This document shows, piece after piece, positions 41,999 through 43,657 of a DNA stretch of 43,657 nt. Origin of the DNA: Rubripirellula sp. (GTDB lineage Bacteria > Planctomycetota > Planctomycetia > Pirellulales > Pirellulaceae); the NCBI GenBank assembly GCA_029213145.1, contig JARGNK010000044.1, positions 1 to 43,657 on the forward strand, in the 5' to 3' direction. Both the position numbers and the translations under genes were made by a program. The number at the start of each line of letters is the position of its first letter. The stretch's first letter is position 1. Under the pieces are notes generated by a model. That model worked only from the letters and a program-made list of their open reading frames with translations. It was not told where the DNA came from and ran no database searches.

Positions 41999-43657
41999 CT
42001 ACTGCCCCAGATCGGGATCTGCATTGCGATCAAACGGTGGGTCAAATTCGATGTATTCCAACGGATCGAACGGCAAGTTCTGAAATTGAACCGGCGGATT
42101 AGCGAGAGCCTTCGTTTCGGGTCTCGCATTGGCGAGTCCTTTGAAAGCCGGACCACGTGTTGCTGGCCAATCCGGATACTTACTTTTCCACAATTCGTGA
42201 CGCGTTTGCATTCGATTAAATGCGCCCTTGAAGTGAAGCAGGTTGATCAGCATTGGAGTCTTCTCACGCGTGTCGTGCAGCAAGAAGTAATAAGCGGCGG
42301 CAATCCCTGAACCGGCGGTTGGATCCGAGGAGATACAGTGTTTCTTGTAGTTTCCTTTGACAATCGCACCGAGCGTCGGACCAGCGTAAATAAAGACATG
42401 GTCGCGTCGGCCGTGAGTATCGCCTTTCAGCAATAATGCGGTCTGGTCCAGACCATCAACAATACGATCAGTCGGAATCGCACCCTTCGATTCAGCCAAC
42501 CGCGCGAAGGTCGTATAAAGATCGGTTTCATGAACGATATCACCAACAAGCTGACCCGCTTCAATCACCCCTGGCCACCATGCAAAGGCAGGAACTCGAA
42601 CGCCCCCTTCAAGAAAGTCGCCCTTTCCGCCGCGAAAGATCGTCTCCGTCATTCCCAGCCCCGGCGGAGGATTGTGAGCCATCGGGCCATTATCAGCCAT
42701 CGCAACTACCAGCGTATTATCGGCTATCCCAAGCTCTTGAAGCCGATCCATCAGCCGTCCAATGTAATTGTCAACGTTTGCTGTGAAGCCATCTTGATAC
42801 AAGCCCCGTGCGACCGTCACCTTGTTCGGGCTGGGAATAAAGGAAGTCATGTTCGGCCAATAAGCTACGTAAAAAGGCTTTTTCGCTACAGCGTTTTTCT
42901 GAATGAATTTGAGCGAGCGAGTGTGACACTCGGGATCAACCTTGAGAAAGGTTTCGTGGGATGTATCGCCCCATTCTTGGCCGAGCTCACCTTTTTTCCC
43001 TTCAATCACTTGGACCCAACCGGTCGGGAGAATCGTATCATCAAGCTTGTATGGATCTTTCGGCAGCATCTCCTCCATCAAGCCAATCACAGCGTTAGCA
43101 CCCTCACCCATCTGATTCTGAAGACTGGTGACTTGGTTGTACGGCGTAAAAAGCGTTTCATCGAATCCCTGGTTGTGGGGATAGCTTTCCTCAATGTCGC
43201 CTAGGTGCCACTTCCCATAAAAAGCGGTTGCGTAACCGGACTGCGAAAGGACCTCGGCAACCGTTACTTCCTTGCCGCTAAGGCCCTCATTATGAATTGG
43301 GAAGCCAATATCGTACGTAGAACTGCGAACCGCGTAGCGACCAGTCATGCACGCCGAACGACTCGGCGTGCAGCCAACCTCGGTGTACATCCGAGTGAAC
43401 ATCATTCCCTCCCTGGCCATGCGATCAATGCTGGGAGATTCGAAGCCACGAATCTTGCTAATGGCCGGTATCCCAACATCTCCAAAACCAGTGTCATCCC
43501 ACATGATGTGGATGATGTTTGGCGGTTGCCCATACTTCTTGCGCAATTCGGCCAGCTTTGCGTCAAGCGTGCGATCCTCAGCTGCCCATCGTTTTCCGTT
43601 CTGTGCTTCTAAAACGTAATACTCAGCATCATGAACGATCTTCGCACTACCGTTCTG
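41999..43657 (-). CDS. S1-type sulfatase (partial, start outside window)
   Basis: The frame is open to the window edge, giving 552 residues without the start. A TTG at 43546 is not the true start, because the upstream stretch (DAEYYVLEAQNGKRWAAED in part) is coding and typical of this arylsulfatase group. Landmarks are HIMWDDTGFGDVG (first metal site), CTPSRSACMTGRY with the Cys at 43370-43372 that is converted to formylglycine, GKWHLGD, and VVAMADNGPMAHN (second metal site). It would hydrolyse a sulfate ester of an unknown organic substrate after activation by a formylglycine-generating enzyme not present here. Location cannot be judged because the N-terminus is missing. It is the first visible gene of the minus-strand run with the DUF1549/DUF1553 and DUF1501 genes. 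Confidence 0.92.
   Translation of the reverse strand, partial: QNGSAKIVHDAEYYVLEAQNGKRWAAEDRTLDAKLAELRKKYGQPPNIIHIMWDDTGFGDVGIPAISKIRGFESPSIDRMAREGMMFTRMYTEVGCTPSRSACMTGRYAVRSSTYDIGFPIHNEGLSGKEVTVAEVLSQSGYATAFYGKWHLGDIEESYPHNQGFDETLFTPYNQVTSLQNQMGEGANAVIGLMEEMLPKDPYKLDDTILPTGWVQVIEGKKGELGQEWGDTSHETFLKVDPECHTRSLKFIQKNAVAKKPFYVAYWPNMTSFIPSPNKVTVARGLYQDGFTANVDNYIGRLMDRLQELGIADNTLVVAMADNGPMAHNPPPGLGMTETIFRGGKGDFLEGGVRVPAFAWWPGVIEAGQLVGDIVHETDLYTTFARLAESKGAIPTDRIVDGLDQTALLLKGDTHGRRDHVFIYAGPTLGAIVKGNYKKHCISSDPTAGSGIAAAYYFLLHDTREKTPMLINLLHFKGAFNRMQTRHELWKSKYPDWPATRGPAFKGLANARPETKALANPPVQFQNLPFDPLEYIEFDPPFDRNADPDLGQ

Noticed and set aside
42530-43204. 224-codon + strand open frame inside the sulfatase gene
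   Set aside because: It is antisense to a sulfatase with all catalytic motifs present, and its product shows no recognisable features.
43544-43546. TTG as start codon of the sulfatase
   Set aside because: The frame continues upstream to the window edge with typical arylsulfatase N-terminal sequence, so the gene is cut by the edge.
1-43657. Mobile elements, phage, CRISPR or defence genes
   Set aside because: No transposase, integrase, repeat-spacer pattern, nuclease or toxin-like gene was seen on either strand. The repeats present are short tandem units at gene ends.

Overview
The window looks like a stretch of a Planctomycetes chromosome, most likely from the Rhodopirellula/Pirellulaceae side. 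The basis is domain content. It has three gene pairs in which a secreted protein with planctomycete-type cytochrome domains (DUF1549/DUF1553, or DUF1587/1592/1588/1585) is followed by a Tat-exported DUF1501 or DUF1552 protein. It also has a DUF1559 prepilin-like protein with an H-X9-DG tail, an S1-type sulfatase and several very large lipoproteins. I see no rRNA, tRNA, CRISPR array, insertion sequence, integrase or phage gene, and base and codon use look even throughout.

Left block (1-9.7 kb, all + strand): the tail of an unseen gene, a small spermidine-synthase-like protein, then DUF1549/DUF1553 + DUF1501, then DUF1587-DUF1585 + DUF1552. Each cytochrome/Tat pair is tightly spaced and reads as an operon.

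Central block (9.8-32.5 kb): six paralogous lipoproteins of about 1000 residues. Each has a lipobox, an N-terminal TPR-like solenoid, a run of FG-GAP/VCBS calcium-type repeats (a CRTAC1-like beta-propeller) and a C-terminal ASPIC/UnbV domain. They fall into two subtypes: A at 9.9-12.8, 12.9-15.9, 21.2-24.2 and 29.4-32.5 kb, and B at 15.9-18.9 and 26.4-29.3 kb. They lie on both strands, mostly convergent or divergent, with one overlapping B-A operon on the minus strand. Between them sit a 62-residue lipoprotein, the DUF1559 protein (with clear promoter, leader and terminator signals) and a seven-heme cytochrome c with a C-terminal TPR region. This block is the most likely candidate for an uncharacterised system: a family of envelope-anchored binding scaffolds placed with a multiheme redox protein.

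Right block (32.8 kb to the end): a SulP anion transporter with an unusual loop insertion (-), a predicted beta-propeller protein (+), a PhoD-like phosphatase (+), then a minus-strand run of sulfatase (cut by the window edge), DUF1549/DUF1553 and DUF1501. Sulfatase, sulfate-type transporter and phosphatase together suggest use of sulfated or phosphorylated organic matter, but this is inference from context.

Several gene ends carry short tandem repeats (18 bp at 12831, 24 bp at 20818, 14 bp at 37577), and several intergenic regions hold strong perfect inverted repeats. These are listed individually.
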